10,990 nucleotides of DNA, taken from assembly GCA_913062735.1 (NCBI GenBank), contig CAJXWI010000033.1:1-10990 (forward strand), written 5' to 3'. The DNA is from an uncultured Arcobacter sp. GTDB taxonomy: Bacteria > Campylobacterota > Campylobacteria > Campylobacterales > Arcobacteraceae. Within the stretch, counting starts at the first letter, position 1. Each line of letters starts with the position of its first letter. Positions 1 through 7,461 of this stretch are shown here, piece by piece. The position numbers were made by a program, and so were the translations under genes. Under the pieces are notes generated by a model. It ran no database searches. It saw nothing but the letters and a program-made list of their open reading frames with translations, and was not told where the DNA came from.

Positions 1-1072
1 CATCCATAATGGGTTCAATTCCAAGTCCAGCTTTAGAAGAGGCAGACATTTTTCCATTAATTCTTTGAGGCGCACCTTTTGCAAAAGTTATAGGGGTATA
101 AGAATTAAAATCTGTTGAAGAAAATCTAAATCTTTCAGGCGTACTGTGCGCTAAATGCGAAATAGCAGCAGTTACGATATCTCCACCCCAAGAATCTTCA
201 ATAGTCATAGGCAATCCTAAGTTAACACATAAATCTCTTATTTGTTTAGCTTTAGTAAGACCCCCAACTTTTGAAATTTTAAGATTAATACAATCCATTG
301 CTCTGTCATTTTCAGCACGCAACAAAGTATTCATATCATTAATATTTTCATCTAATATAAAAGGTAAGGTAGTATTGTTTCTAATTCGTATTGATTCTTC
401 ATACGTTAAACAAGGTTGTTCGATATAAACATCAATGTCTTTTACTGCATTAACAACACGTATTGCTTCATGCGCTTTCCAACCAGTATTAGCATCAGCT
501 ACAAGCGTTTCACCCTCTTTTAAAACTTCTGAAACAGCTTTAATTCTTTTAATATCATCAAGTGGATCTCCTCCAACTTTTAGTTGAAATTTTCTGTAAC
601 CTTCTGCTCTATAACCAGATACTTTTGCTGCCATTGCTTCTGGACTTTCTTGTGAAATTGCACGATAAAGTTCAATTTCTTCTCCATGTTTTCCACCCAT
701 TAAATCACATACAGACAGTCCTGCTTTTTTTCCTAATAAATCCCAACACGCCATATCAAGAGCTGATTTAGCATAATTATGTCCTATCAATGCTTTATCC
801 ATTACTTTATTTATAAGTCCATAGTTACTTGGATCAAGTCCAATTAAATGAGGTGCAATTTCTTCAATAGCGGCTCTACAACCTTTTGCATGTGCGGGTA
901 AATAAAAAGGTCCTAAAGGGCAATTTTCTCCCCATCCTTCATGAACGGTATCCGTTTGAATACATACAATTGTTGAATCAAAAACATCAACATACTTACC
1001 ACTAGCCCAAGAGTATCTACCTTCAACTAAAGGTAAGTCAACTTGATAAACTAAAATATTTGTAATTTTCAT
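1..1072 (-). CDS. Enolase-superfamily dehydratase, probable cis-3-hydroxy-L-proline dehydratase (3' end cut by window edge)
   Basis: About 357 codons are visible from the ATG at 1072-1070, preceded by AAGGA at 5 nt spacing. The frame is open to position 1, so only a short C-terminal tail is missing (family about 365-370 residues). It belongs to the mandelate racemase/muconate lactonizing group. The capping domain is N-terminal; the barrel carries catalytic Lys165 (FQLKVGG), metal ligands Asp193 (VADANTG), Glu218 (IEQP) and Asp241 (LDEN), and second catalytic Lys265 ([10 protein letters not shown]). Two opposed lysines are shared by cis-3-hydroxy-L-proline dehydratase and hydroxyproline-betaine 2-epimerase. 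The stretches [17 protein letters not shown] and LTYEES resemble the former as I remember it. The enzyme would eliminate water from cis-3-hydroxy-L-proline in the cytoplasm, giving pyrroline-2-carboxylate for the reductase at 7461-6523. It is the last visible operon gene, separated from the importer ATPase by a hairpin-rich 110-bp gap. Family assignment is firm; the exact substrate is inferred. Confidence 0.85.
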   Translation of the reverse strand, partial: MKITNILVYQVDLPLVEGRYSWASGKYVDVFDSTIVCIQTDTVHEGWGENCPLGPFYLPAHAKGCRAAIEEIAPHLIGLDPSNYGLINKVMDKALIGHNYAKSALDMACWDLLGKKAGLSVCDLMGGKHGEEIELYRAISQESPEAMAAKVSGYRAEGYRKFQLKVGGDPLDDIKRIKAVSEVLKEGETLVADANTGWKAHEAIRVVNAVKDIDVYIEQPCLTYEESIRIRNNTTLPFILDENINDMNTLLRAENDRAMDCINLKISKVGGLTKAKQIRDLCVNLGLPMTIEDSWGGDIVTAAISHLAHSTPERFRFSSTDFNSYTPITFAKGAPQRINGKMSASSKAGLGIEPIMD

Positions 1073-1101
1073 AACATTCCTTGGTATAAATATAGTTTAC
1101 T

Positions 1102-1148
1102 TATAAATATAGCTCATCTTTTTTTAAAAAAGATGAGCTATATTTATA
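1102..1148. repeat. Perfect 23-bp inverted repeat with 1-nt loop
   Basis: Left arm 1102-1124 and right arm 1126-1148 are exact reverse complements around T1125. The central part carries a T7/A6 run and the flanks hold AGCTCATC/GATGAGCT. It lies between the importer ATPase stop (1183) and the dehydratase start (1072). In the minus-strand transcript it would form a very long A/U-rich hairpin just upstream of the dehydratase ribosome binding site. The U-run is inside the stem, so it is not a textbook intrinsic terminator. Confidence 0.8.
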
Positions 1149-1174
1149 TGAAACAAAGTGTTTCATATAAATAT
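1140..1174. repeat. 15-bp inverted repeat overlapping the previous hairpin
   Basis: Arms 1140-1154 and 1160-1174 are perfect complements with a 5-nt loop (1155-1159). Its left arm shares 1140-1148 with the right arm of the 1102-1148 hairpin, so the two structures exclude each other in one RNA. In the minus-strand transcript this hairpin forms first, right after the importer ATPase stop codon. It is followed 7-8 nt later by a run of seven U, a loose resemblance to a terminator. Confidence 0.75.
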
Positions 1175-1182
1175 GATAAATA

Positions 1183-1908
1183 TTATTGTAGAACTTTTGA
1201 TAAGAATTGTTGTGTTCTTTCTTTTTGTGGGTTTGAAATAACCTGTGAAGGAGGTCCAAACTCTTCAATAACACCCTTATGAAAAAAGGCAACATTATCT
1301 GATACTTCTCTTGCAAAGGCAATTTCATGAGTAACACATATCATTGTCATTCCTTCTTTTCTTAAAAGTCTTAAGGTATCTAATACTTCTCCAACTAATT
1401 CAGGATCCAAAGCAGAAGTAATTTCATCAAAGAGCATGTATTCAGGCTCCATCGCTAATGCACGTGCAATTGCAAGACGCTGTTGTTGCCCACCTGACAT
1501 ACGACCAGGGTAAACATTAAACTTATCTCCTAAGCCAACATGATCAAGATGCTCTTTAGCAATTTTTTCTGCTTCACTCTTGCTTTTTCCCAATACAATT
1601 TGAGGTGAAAGTGCTGCATTTTCTAAAACAGTTAAATGAGGGAAGGAGTTCCATTGCTGAAAAACCATTCCAATCTTTTGTCTTAATATATTAATATTAA
1701 TATTTTCATCATGCACAGAAGTTCCATCCACAATAACTTCACCTTTTTGAATGTTTTCAATTGCATTAATACAATAAAGCATGGTTGATTTTCCAGAACC
1801 AGACCCCCCAATAACTGAGAGAACTTCTCCTTTATTAACCCTTAAGTCAATACCTTTTAACACTTCTAAATCTCCATAAGATTTATGTACATTCTTTAAT
1901 TCAATCAT
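1183..1908 (-). CDS. Polar amino acid ABC importer, ATP-binding subunit (probable hydroxyproline importer)
   Basis: This 241-residue cytoplasmic ATPase of the GlnQ/HisP type energises the importer formed with the two permeases just upstream. All motifs are present in order: Walker A GGSGSGKST (34-42), Q-loop Gln84 (VFQQWNSFP), signature MSGGQQQR (137-144), Walker B YMLFDE (157-162), D-loop SALD (165-168) and switch His194 (VTHE). Length is normal for the family. The ATG overlaps the permease stop (ATGA, 4 bp), implying translational coupling. The three-gene order permease-permease-ATPase after a binding protein is classic. Substrate specificity cannot be read from an ATPase; hydroxyproline is inferred from the surrounding catabolic genes. 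Confidence 0.95.
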   Translation of the reverse strand: MIELKNVHKSYGDLEVLKGIDLRVNKGEVLSVIGGSGSGKSTMLYCINAIENIQKGEVIVDGTSVHDENININILRQKIGMVFQQWNSFPHLTVLENAALSPQIVLGKSKSEAEKIAKEHLDHVGLGDKFNVYPGRMSGGQQQRLAIARALAMEPEYMLFDEITSALDPELVGEVLDTLRLLRKEGMTMICVTHEIAFAREVSDNVAFFHKGVIEEFGPPSQVISNPQKERTQQFLSKVLQ

Positions 1909-2627
1909 ACTTTTAATTTCCTTTCTAACTTAGCTGCATACAATGAAATTGGATATGAAATAATAAAATAAAACAAACCAATCCCTAATAATAATAACAG
2001 TGCTTCATTTGTTTTTGCTATTAATTCTTCTGTAGTTTTTAACAATTCTAAGTATCCAATAACAGATACTAAGGCTGAATCTTTAATAACAGATAAAACA
2101 ATTGATATCCACGAAGGGAAAACAGCTCTTAATCCTAAAGGAAAAACTATATATCTATAATCTTGCCAATACGTCATTCCTAAAGATCTTGCTGCTCTTC
2201 TTGTTGTTAAAGGTACACTTTCAATTCCAGCACGTACAACTTCTGTTACAAAAGCAGAAGTATACGCAGATAAGATAATAGCACCTACCCAAAAAATTGA
2301 AATATCAATTTCTAAAATTCCCATAAATGCGTAGAATAATATAAGCTGAATAATTAAGGGAACTGAACGTAAAATATCCAAAAATCCACTTAAAATTATA
2401 TTCCCAAAGGTTCCCATACTTACTTTCATCCAACCAAATATTAGTCCAAAAAATGTTCCAATAGCAATCGAAACAACAGAAATATAAACCGTTCTCTCTA
2501 AACCTTCTAATAAAAATTCCAAATCGTAGTATGTCAAAGATGATGCTTTTACAGATACAATGGTTTGGTAAACTGCATATATAAAAATCAATGCATAAAT
2601 AAGATATTTAATTTGTTTATTTTTCAT
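1905..2627 (-). CDS. Polar amino acid ABC importer, permease subunit 2
   Basis: This inner-membrane protein of 240 residues belongs to the HisM/GlnP family (binding-protein-dependent transport inner membrane component). An N-terminal hydrophobic helix (about 8-26) is followed by further membrane segments around 45-66, 90-125, 173-195 and 205-232. The EAA loop, which docks on the ATPase, is visible at about 128-165 and contains the typical RAARSLGMT stretch. It ends in TGA overlapping the ATPase ATG. Its own ATG shares one base with the preceding permease stop (TAATG). It probably heterodimerises with the 3301-2627 product. Confidence 0.93.
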   Translation of the reverse strand: MKNKQIKYLIYALIFIYAVYQTIVSVKASSLTYYDLEFLLEGLERTVYISVVSIAIGTFFGLIFGWMKVSMGTFGNIILSGFLDILRSVPLIIQLILFYAFMGILEIDISIFWVGAIILSAYTSAFVTEVVRAGIESVPLTTRRAARSLGMTYWQDYRYIVFPLGLRAVFPSWISIVLSVIKDSALVSVIGYLELLKTTEELIAKTNEALLLLLGIGLFYFIISYPISLYAAKLERKLKV

Positions 2628-3301
2628 TATGCATCTCCTTTAAATATTTTATATGCCAAAAGTTTTGCTAAAAGAAGTGTACCTTTTGCAATAACAAAAT
2701 ACATTACTGCTGCTACTAAATAAAACTCAAAGGTTCTAAAAGACAGAGATTGTAGTTGATCTGTTTTACCTGTAAGCTCTAACATTCCAACTAAGGTACC
2801 TAAAGATGTCATTAATATTGACCAAATCATTTGATTTGTCATTGGATGGTATACCACTTTAAAAACTTGAGGTAAAATGATATGTCTATAGGCTTGAAAA
2901 GCAGTCATTCCTAAAGACCTTGATGATGCCAATTGAGTATGTGGTATTGATGCAAACCCTCCTCTTAATGTTTCAGCTAAATAACCTGCGTTATTAAAAA
3001 TAAGCGCAATCATTACCGCCAAATAAGGACTTAAATGAATACCAAATGCCCCTAAACCAAAATATGCCATATAGATTTGAAACAAGGCAGGTGTATTTCT
3101 TGCAATTTCAATCCAAATAATACTGGGTGTTCTAAATAATTCATTTGAACTGTCTTTTCCTAGGGATAAAAAAACAGCGAAAAATAAACCAACAATCATA
3201 GATGTAACTGCAACTTCTATTGTAACCATTGCAGCACTTAACATCTCAGGAAAAACGTTCCAGACGGTTATCCAGTGAAATGTATAATCAAAATCAAACA
3301 T
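2627..3301 (-). CDS. Polar amino acid ABC importer, permease subunit 1
   Basis: This 224-residue inner-membrane permease of the HisQ/GlnP family starts at an ATG preceded by AAGGA at about 6 nt. Hydrophobic segments lie near 18-46, 62-85, 92-108, 155-175 and 192-215. The EAA loop (about 109-145) includes ASSRSLGMT followed by YRHIILPQ, which is characteristic of polar amino acid uptake systems. It follows the binding-protein gene after a 47-bp gap that contains a stem-loop and is coupled to the second permease by a 1-bp overlap. The two permeases are diverged paralogues, as usual in this family, and form the translocation channel. Confidence 0.93.
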   Translation of the reverse strand: MFDFDYTFHWITVWNVFPEMLSAAMVTIEVAVTSMIVGLFFAVFLSLGKDSSNELFRTPSIIWIEIARNTPALFQIYMAYFGLGAFGIHLSPYLAVMIALIFNNAGYLAETLRGGFASIPHTQLASSRSLGMTAFQAYRHIILPQVFKVVYHPMTNQMIWSILMTSLGTLVGMLELTGKTDQLQSLSFRTFEFYLVAAVMYFVIAKGTLLLAKLLAYKIFKGDA

Positions 3302-3320
3302 TACTAATCCTTCTTTTTCT

Positions 3321-3350
3321 AAAAATCAAGAGCAAAAGCTCTTAATTTTT
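3321..3350 (-). terminator. Stem-loop after binding-protein gene, possible attenuator or mRNA-stabilising hairpin
   Basis: A 13-position stem with one mismatch (C3327/A3344) closes a 4-nt loop (3334-3337); its core is AAGAGC/GCTCTT. Reading in the minus direction, the stem begins inside the binding-protein stop codon and its far side runs into GATTTTTAG. This position, between a periplasmic binding-protein gene and its permease genes, is where many importer operons limit downstream transcription or protect the upstream mRNA. That would raise binding protein over permease. The U-run is short, so termination would be partial. Confidence 0.5.
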
Positions 3351-4170
3351 AGTAATAAATACCATCAACAGTTAATTTTCTAACAGGACTATTTCCGTAA
3401 AACATTTTATTTAGTTCTTTATATCTTCCAGATCGTACTTGTTGGTGAATAAATAAATTCATATAATTAATCATTCCGTATTCTGTTCTTTTTACAATAA
3501 TTGAAACAAAATCATCAAATCCAGGAACAAAAGGACCCGCTTTATAATCTTTATACTTAGGAAGTTTTAATAGTTCAACAATTGTAGTATCAGTAGTAAT
3601 AATTGCGTCAGCTTTACCTTGTAAAAGTGCCAAGTGAGTATCGCTTTCTTTTTTAGAAGAAAAATAGTTTGATGCACTCCAACCATTTGCTTTAGAATTT
3701 TTTAAGAATTCTGTTTCAGGAGTTGTACTTAAAGCAGCAGTTACTTTTTTACCTTTTAAGTCTTTAAATTCTTTAATTCCAGAATCTTTTTTAACCATAG
3801 CTTGTAATTTAAATACAAAATAAGGCATTGTAAAACCAGCTGATTTAGCTCTTTGTAATGTATCAGAAGTTGATCCAATTACAACATCTACTTTTCCTGC
3901 ATTTAATGCTGGTAATCTTTGTGCAAATGACATAGATTTAAGCTCTAATTTAACACCTAAAGCTTTTGCTAAATCTTTACAATATTCAACATCAAAACCT
4001 GCTGGATTATTTTTTGCATCTCTGTATCCCATTGGTGGGAAATCAAGAACAACTCCACATCTAATTTTACCCTTAGAAAGAATTTTATCTAACTTGTCTG
4101 CACTTGCACTTGTAGCCCCAAATGCCAAAACCGATACTGCTAAAAACGCCAATTTTTTTACTATATTCAT
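3349..4170 (-). CDS. Periplasmic amino acid-binding protein of the ABC importer
   Basis: This 273-residue SBP_bac_3 family (HisJ/GlnH-like) solute receptor would capture the amino acid in the periplasm and deliver it to the permeases. A Sec signal peptide is clear: positive MNIVKK, hydrophobic core to about 18, and likely cleavage after SASA near residue 24. There is no lipobox cysteine, so it should be soluble. The mature part shows the two-lobe hallmarks: PPMGYRD (45-51), GFDVEYCKDLAKAL, the AQRLPALNAGKVDVVIGS segment (lobe 1 ligand contacts) and the conserved Arg in TLQRAK that usually grips the substrate carboxylate. The start has AAAGGA upstream. Hydroxyproline or a related imino acid is inferred as ligand from the operon; the fold alone would also allow other amino acids. 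Confidence 0.92.
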   Translation of the reverse strand: MNIVKKLAFLAVSVLAFGATSASADKLDKILSKGKIRCGVVLDFPPMGYRDAKNNPAGFDVEYCKDLAKALGVKLELKSMSFAQRLPALNAGKVDVVIGSTSDTLQRAKSAGFTMPYFVFKLQAMVKKDSGIKEFKDLKGKKVTAALSTTPETEFLKNSKANGWSASNYFSSKKESDTHLALLQGKADAIITTDTTIVELLKLPKYKDYKAGPFVPGFDDFVSIIVKRTEYGMINYMNLFIHQQVRSGRYKELNKMFYGNSPVRKLTVDGIYY

Positions 4171-4242
4171 AATTTTTCCTTTTTTTGTGTAATTTGTTTA
4201 GTCCTAATTCTACGGTGTAGTCCCATCTCCTTTATTTTAAGA

Positions 4243-5490
4243 TTAAAATCTGTTGATATCCATTTTGGATATATCTAAATCACATTGTGAATTATTAACT
4301 AAATCACAAATGATTTTTCCTGTTGCTGGGCCTAATGAAACACCCATCATTGCATGCCCAGTTGCTACAAAAAGATTCTTGATGCTTTTATCTTTTCCAA
4401 TAAAAGGTAAACCATCAGGAGAACAAGGTCTTAATCCTGCCCATAAATCTGTTCTGTCTTCTTTTTTAATATCTAAATTATTAATATAAGAATTTGCAGC
4501 TTTTGTGATATTATTAATTCTTCTTTCATTTAAAGACAAATCTTGCCCTGATAACATCATAGTTCCCCCAAATCTTACGTAAGAATCATAAGGGCTCACT
4601 GCTACTTTTTGTTCAGCCAAAATTAAAGGGGTTGTAAAATCCAAAGAAGGTTTTTTATCAACTTTAAATGAAAACCCTTTTCCTGCTTCCATGCTCAAAT
4701 TTAAATTAAGTTTTTTTGCAAATTTGTAAGTAGAAATACCCGCTGTAAAAACAAAATTATCTGCGCTAATAGAGTCGTTTTTGGATGAGATAGAGACAAT
4801 TTTATTGTTTTGAATAATGACATCTTCAATTTCACAGTTTTCATGTATTTTTACATTATTATCTTGCAGATATTTTTTAATACTCATCATAAAATCATAA
4901 GGTTGTAAAATGGCATCATTTTTAAAATAACTAGCACCTAAGGCATTAAAAGAAACATTAGCTTCAAGCTTTTTTATCTCATCCATACTTAAAATTTTGG
5001 CATCTAATGAAAGTTCTTGTGCTTCATGTACAAGCTTTTTTTCTTCTTCTAGTGTTTTTTCTTCTTGACATAACATTAATAAGCCATTTTGTTTTAAAGA
5101 AAATTCTAAGTCTTCTGATTTTTGCAAATCTTTATACAAAGATAAAGAATATAAATTTATATCTCGCAAAAAATATTTATTCTCATTGACATGTTTTTTA
5201 CTGCAAAACATATTAAACTTAATTAACCATTTAATTAAGTCCATATCAAAACGGGGTTTTAAAAAAAATGGAGAATTAGGATTTAACATTCATTTAAATC
5301 CTTTTTTTAAAATTCCAGGATTGGCTAATGTTTCAAAATGACTAGGAACAATAAGCCCTGCATTTCCATATGAACATTCATGTCCAGTTTTAGAACTCTC
5401 ATAAATACTAACATCATGACCACTCTTATGCAAATAATATGCACAACAAAGTCCAGAAATTCCAGCCCCTACAATTACAATACTGCTCAT
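4243..5490 (-). pseudogene. DadA-like FAD D-amino-acid (D-hydroxyproline) dehydrogenase, interrupted by in-frame TGA at codon 67
   Basis: Two open segments, 5490-5293 (66 codons) and 5289-4243 (348 codons plus stop), are in the same frame and separated only by TGA at 5292-5290. Joined, they give about 415 residues, the normal length of the DadA-like family. Residues 4-33 form the FAD Rossmann start (GAGISG at 8-13, Glu31 for the ribose). The C-terminal domain has WAGLRPCSPDGLPFIG (from 350) and ATGHAMMGVSLGPATG, both FAD-domain signatures. The sequence around the stop reads GILKKGFK-stop-MLNPNSPFFLKPRF; as I recall, relatives have Trp here (KGLKWML), so TGG to TGA is the simplest explanation. 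The rest shows no decay. Its role would be oxidation of cis-4-hydroxy-D-proline, made by the epimerase 1 bp upstream, at the membrane face. A ribosome binding site 9 nt before the ATG after the stop could allow the second part to be made alone. Confidence 0.85.
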
Positions 5491-5491
5491 C

Positions 5492-6496
5492 TTAAATTAC
5501 CACAAAACCGTGAGCATAAGGATCATCATCATCAATCGTAATGGTATTTAAACCTGTGATTTTTGCCCATCCTTCAACAGAAGGAATAATTGCATTAAAT
5601 TCGCCTAATTTTATTTCTTCTTTAATACGACCAATAAATTTAGACCCAATAAAACTTTCATGTATAAAATCATCGCCTTGTTTTAATTCGCCTCGTGCAT
5701 ATAACTGTGCCATACGAGCAGATGTTCCTGTTCCACAAGGAGATCTATCGATAGCTTTGTCTCCATAAAAAACAGCATTTCGTGCACTTGAAGAAGGATT
5801 CAGTGTTTTTCCTGTCCATTCAAGATGAGATAAGCCATTAATGGTTTCATTTAAAGGATGAATAAAAGTATATTTTTCATTTATTTTATCTCTTAGTTTT
5901 TTACTAATAGAGATTAACTCTCCCGCAGTAAAGTTTTCTATTCCAGAAAAATTCTTCTGAGGTTCAATAATGGCATAAAAATTACCACCATAAGAGACAT
6001 CAAAAGAAAGTGTTCCTAATTCATCACAATCAATATTTAAATCTTTTGAATGTAAAAAAGAAGCAACATTTACAATTTTTACAGATTTAACTCTGTTTCT
6101 TTCGTCTTTTTCATAAGTAGCTACAACCAAACCAGCAGGCGTTTCAATTCTTAATATTCCAGGAGTTTTTGGAATTACGACTTCTTTTTCAATTAATACA
6201 GTTACTGTTCCAATAGTTCCATGTCCACACATAGGCAAACAACCACTTGTTTCAATAAATAAAATAGATACATCATAAGCATCGCTACTTGGCTCAAATA
6301 TTATTGTTCCACTCATCATGTCATGACCACGGGGTTCAAACATAAGTCCTGTTCTAATCCAATCAAATTCTTTTAAAAAGTGCTGTCTTTTTTCACTCAT
6401 ATTAGCGCCCTTTAACAAAGGTGCTCCTCCTAAAATAACTCTAACAGGGTTTCCACAAGTATGTGCATCTACACAAAAAAATGTTTTACAAGACAT
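5492..6496 (-). CDS. 4-hydroxyproline 2-epimerase (proline racemase family)
   Basis: This 334-residue cytoplasmic enzyme interconverts trans-4-hydroxy-L-proline and cis-4-hydroxy-D-proline without a cofactor. Both catalytic cysteines are present: Cys90 in PMCGHGTIG and Cys254 in DRSPCGTGTSA. This separates it from trans-3-hydroxyproline dehydratases of the same fold, which have lost the second Cys. The FEPRGHDMMSG segment (53-63), SYGGNFYAI and C-terminal DDDDPYAHGF closely follow the Brucella-type hydroxyproline epimerase (PrpA) as I remember it. The ATG at 6496 has a strong GGAG site upstream. The gene lies 26 bp after the reductase and 1 bp before the dehydrogenase that should use its product, which has almost no ribosome binding site of its own and is probably translationally coupled. 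Confidence 0.95.
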   Translation of the reverse strand: MSCKTFFCVDAHTCGNPVRVILGGAPLLKGANMSEKRQHFLKEFDWIRTGLMFEPRGHDMMSGTIIFEPSSDAYDVSILFIETSGCLPMCGHGTIGTVTVLIEKEVVIPKTPGILRIETPAGLVVATYEKDERNRVKSVKIVNVASFLHSKDLNIDCDELGTLSFDVSYGGNFYAIIEPQKNFSGIENFTAGELISISKKLRDKINEKYTFIHPLNETINGLSHLEWTGKTLNPSSSARNAVFYGDKAIDRSPCGTGTSARMAQLYARGELKQGDDFIHESFIGSKFIGRIKEEIKLGEFNAIIPSVEGWAKITGLNTITIDDDDPYAHGFVVI

Positions 6497-6522
6497 AGTT
6501 TCTCCTACATAATTTATAATAT

Positions 6523-7461
6523 TTATATTTTTAATGTTTCTTTTACTAATGTTGCTGCTGCTAAATCTTCCAGCGCATGGCCAACAGATTTAAATAAAGT
6601 AATTTGTTTATTATTCTTTCTACCTAAGTGTTTTTTTCTGCTTAAGTCAAATAAATCAGCTTCTATGTCATTTTTATTAATAGTACCTTGCTCTAAAGGA
6701 ATTTTAAGATCACCCGTTTCTTTTAAAGCCATCGCAGTATCTATAAAAATATCAACTTTTTTAATTAAAGTATCATTTGCTTCTCTCATATCAGGTTTAT
6801 AAGCTCCAACTAAATCTATATGTTGTCCCTCAACTAAATTCTCACCTAAAACAAGAGCTGTTTTACTTAAGGTCGCACAAGAAACAATATCTACTGTTGA
6901 GATAACTTCTAAAATAGTTTCAACGGCTGTAATATTAAATTCACTTTTTAATTCACTTGCTATTTTTTTTGCTTTGTTAATATCTCTTCCCCAAACAAAA
7001 ACATCTTTAATAGGTCTAACACTTGCATGTGCACGTATTAATTCAATACTTAAAGCACCCGTACCTATCATTAACAAAGAAGAAGAATCTTTTCTAGATA
7101 AAAAAGAAGAGCCTAAAGCAGAAGAAGCAGCTGTTCGTTTAGCAGTCAAGGCTTTTCCATCTAAAAGAGCATCAAGTGCACCATTTCGTGCATTAAATAA
7201 AAGATAAATTCCTTGAATTGAAGGCATATCGTATTTTGCATTATTGGGACTAACGGTTACGATTTTTACCCCTAAGCTTTCACTTTCTTTCCATGCAGGC
7301 ATTAATAAAAGGGTAGAGTCAATGCCCTCTTTTGGGTTTTTAAAATCATGATGATGTCTTGGAGGAACCACACTTTCAGAAATAAAAGCACCCTTTAGTG
7401 CTTCTATTAAAGAAGGATAGTTTAAAACACCATCTATTTCTTCTTTAGTATAAAATCTCAC
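6523..7461 (-). CDS. Ornithine cyclodeaminase/mu-crystallin family, probable delta-1-pyrroline-2-carboxylate reductase
   Basis: This 312-residue NAD(P)-dependent enzyme probably reduces pyrroline-2-carboxylate to L-proline, completing the cis-3-hydroxyproline route begun by the enolase-family dehydratase. Visible family marks are Lys66 (GVKIVTV), Arg109 (LTAKRTAA) in the substrate site, the nucleotide-binding MIGTGAL (131-137), VWGR (157-159 region), GAYKPDMRE (219-227) with a conserved Asp, and C-terminal SVGHALEDLAAA. The start is GTG, overlapping the dehydrogenase stop as GTGA; no clear ribosome binding site precedes it, so coupling to the upstream gene is likely. True ornithine cyclodeaminase activity is possible on family grounds, but the hydroxyproline gene context favours the reductase. 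Confidence 0.85.
   Translation of the reverse strand: MRFYTKEEIDGVLNYPSLIEALKGAFISESVVPPRHHHDFKNPKEGIDSTLLLMPAWKESESLGVKIVTVSPNNAKYDMPSIQGIYLLFNARNGALDALLDGKALTAKRTAASSALGSSFLSRKDSSSLLMIGTGALSIELIRAHASVRPIKDVFVWGRDINKAKKIASELKSEFNITAVETILEVISTVDIVSCATLSKTALVLGENLVEGQHIDLVGAYKPDMREANDTLIKKVDIFIDTAMALKETGDLKIPLEQGTINKNDIEADLFDLSRKKHLGRKNNKQITLFKSVGHALEDLAAATLVKETLKI

Noticed and set aside
562..771. Plus-strand 69-codon open frame
   Set aside because: It lies antisense within the dehydratase gene, has no ribosome binding site and no recognisable protein features. The same holds for the other small frames antisense to the catabolic genes.
1..1072. Hydroxyproline-betaine 2-epimerase or muconate cycloisomerase for the enolase-family gene
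   Set aside because: The two-lysine active site alone allows the betaine epimerase, but several segments fit cis-3-hydroxyproline dehydratase better, and the neighbouring reductase uses its product while no betaine demethylase genes are present.
5255..5292. Selenocysteine at the in-frame TGA of the dehydrogenase
   Set aside because: The position corresponds to Trp rather than Cys in the family as I know it, and downstream only a weak 5-bp AAAAC/GTTTT hairpin with a CCC loop is seen, unlike a bacterial SECIS.
5290..5292. Genetic code with TGA read as Trp
   Set aside because: Several other genes here (7458, 1905, 10135) end at TGA exactly at family-typical lengths, and Trp is encoded by TGG throughout.
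5492..6496. trans-3-hydroxy-L-proline dehydratase instead of epimerase
   Set aside because: Both catalytic cysteines (90 and 254) are present; the dehydratases lack the second.
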